DNA of 6,679 bases, from positions 1 to 6,679 of the forward strand of contig JAQUYY010000101.1 of the NCBI GenBank assembly GCA_028691575.1, given 5' to 3'. A program made the position numbers and the translations under genes. Below, in pieces: positions 6,668 to 6,679 of the stretch. Position 1 is the stretch's first letter. Each line of letters opens with the position of its first letter. The notes under the pieces were generated by a model, which was given only the letters and a program-made list of their open reading frames with translations, made no database searches and had not been told where the DNA came from. Source of the stretch: Candidatus Gastranaerophilales bacterium (GTDB lineage Bacteria; Cyanobacteriota; Vampirovibrionia; Gastranaerophilales; JAQUYY01).

Positions 6668-6679
6668 TTTAAAGTAAAA

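Overview
The window looks like an ordinary chromosomal segment of a low-GC bacterium with two membranes. It holds three genes on the minus strand (mfd, a parvulin-type peptidyl-prolyl isomerase lipoprotein, and the start of a heptose-7-phosphate kinase gene). A glutamine synthetase gene lies divergently on the plus strand. The heptose kinase argues for a lipopolysaccharide-type outer envelope. Strong AT bias, Lys/Asn/Ile-rich proteins and an alpha-type (Bacillus/Clostridium-like) glutamine synthetase would fit a gut-type lineage such as Gastranaerophilales (Melainabacteria) or another low-GC diderm group. That placement is a guess from protein character, not a demonstrated assignment.

Layout. 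Positions 1-190 (minus): N-terminal 63 codons of the sugar kinase, cut by the window edge. 218-1354 (minus): a secreted lipoprotein foldase. 1400-4927 (minus): transcription-repair coupling factor Mfd, full length. 4928-5302: a 375-base divergent intergenic region, extremely AT-rich on the mfd side and visibly richer in G+C on the glnA side, with small inverted repeats and a weak promoter candidate for glnA. 5303-6667 (plus): type I glutamine synthetase, complete. The last 12 bases contain no recognisable terminator.

How the genes relate. The minus-strand genes are separated by 45 and 27 bases with no terminator-like hairpin between them, so mfd, the isomerase and the kinase are probably cotranscribed. 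Mfd handles stalled RNA polymerase and nucleotide excision repair, the lipoprotein folds exported proteins, and the kinase feeds heptose into the envelope. The last two share an envelope theme; mfd is probably just a co-resident. glnA is a separate unit for ammonium assimilation.

I found no clear sign of a previously undescribed system. The points most worth a second look are in and around glnA: a nine-codon leader reading frame with three glutamine codons inside a GC-richer hairpin island, and loss of the arginine that mediates glutamine feedback in the Bacillus subtilis enzyme. The start codon of mfd is also doubtful: a TTG seven codons inside has a much better ribosome binding site than the ATG.
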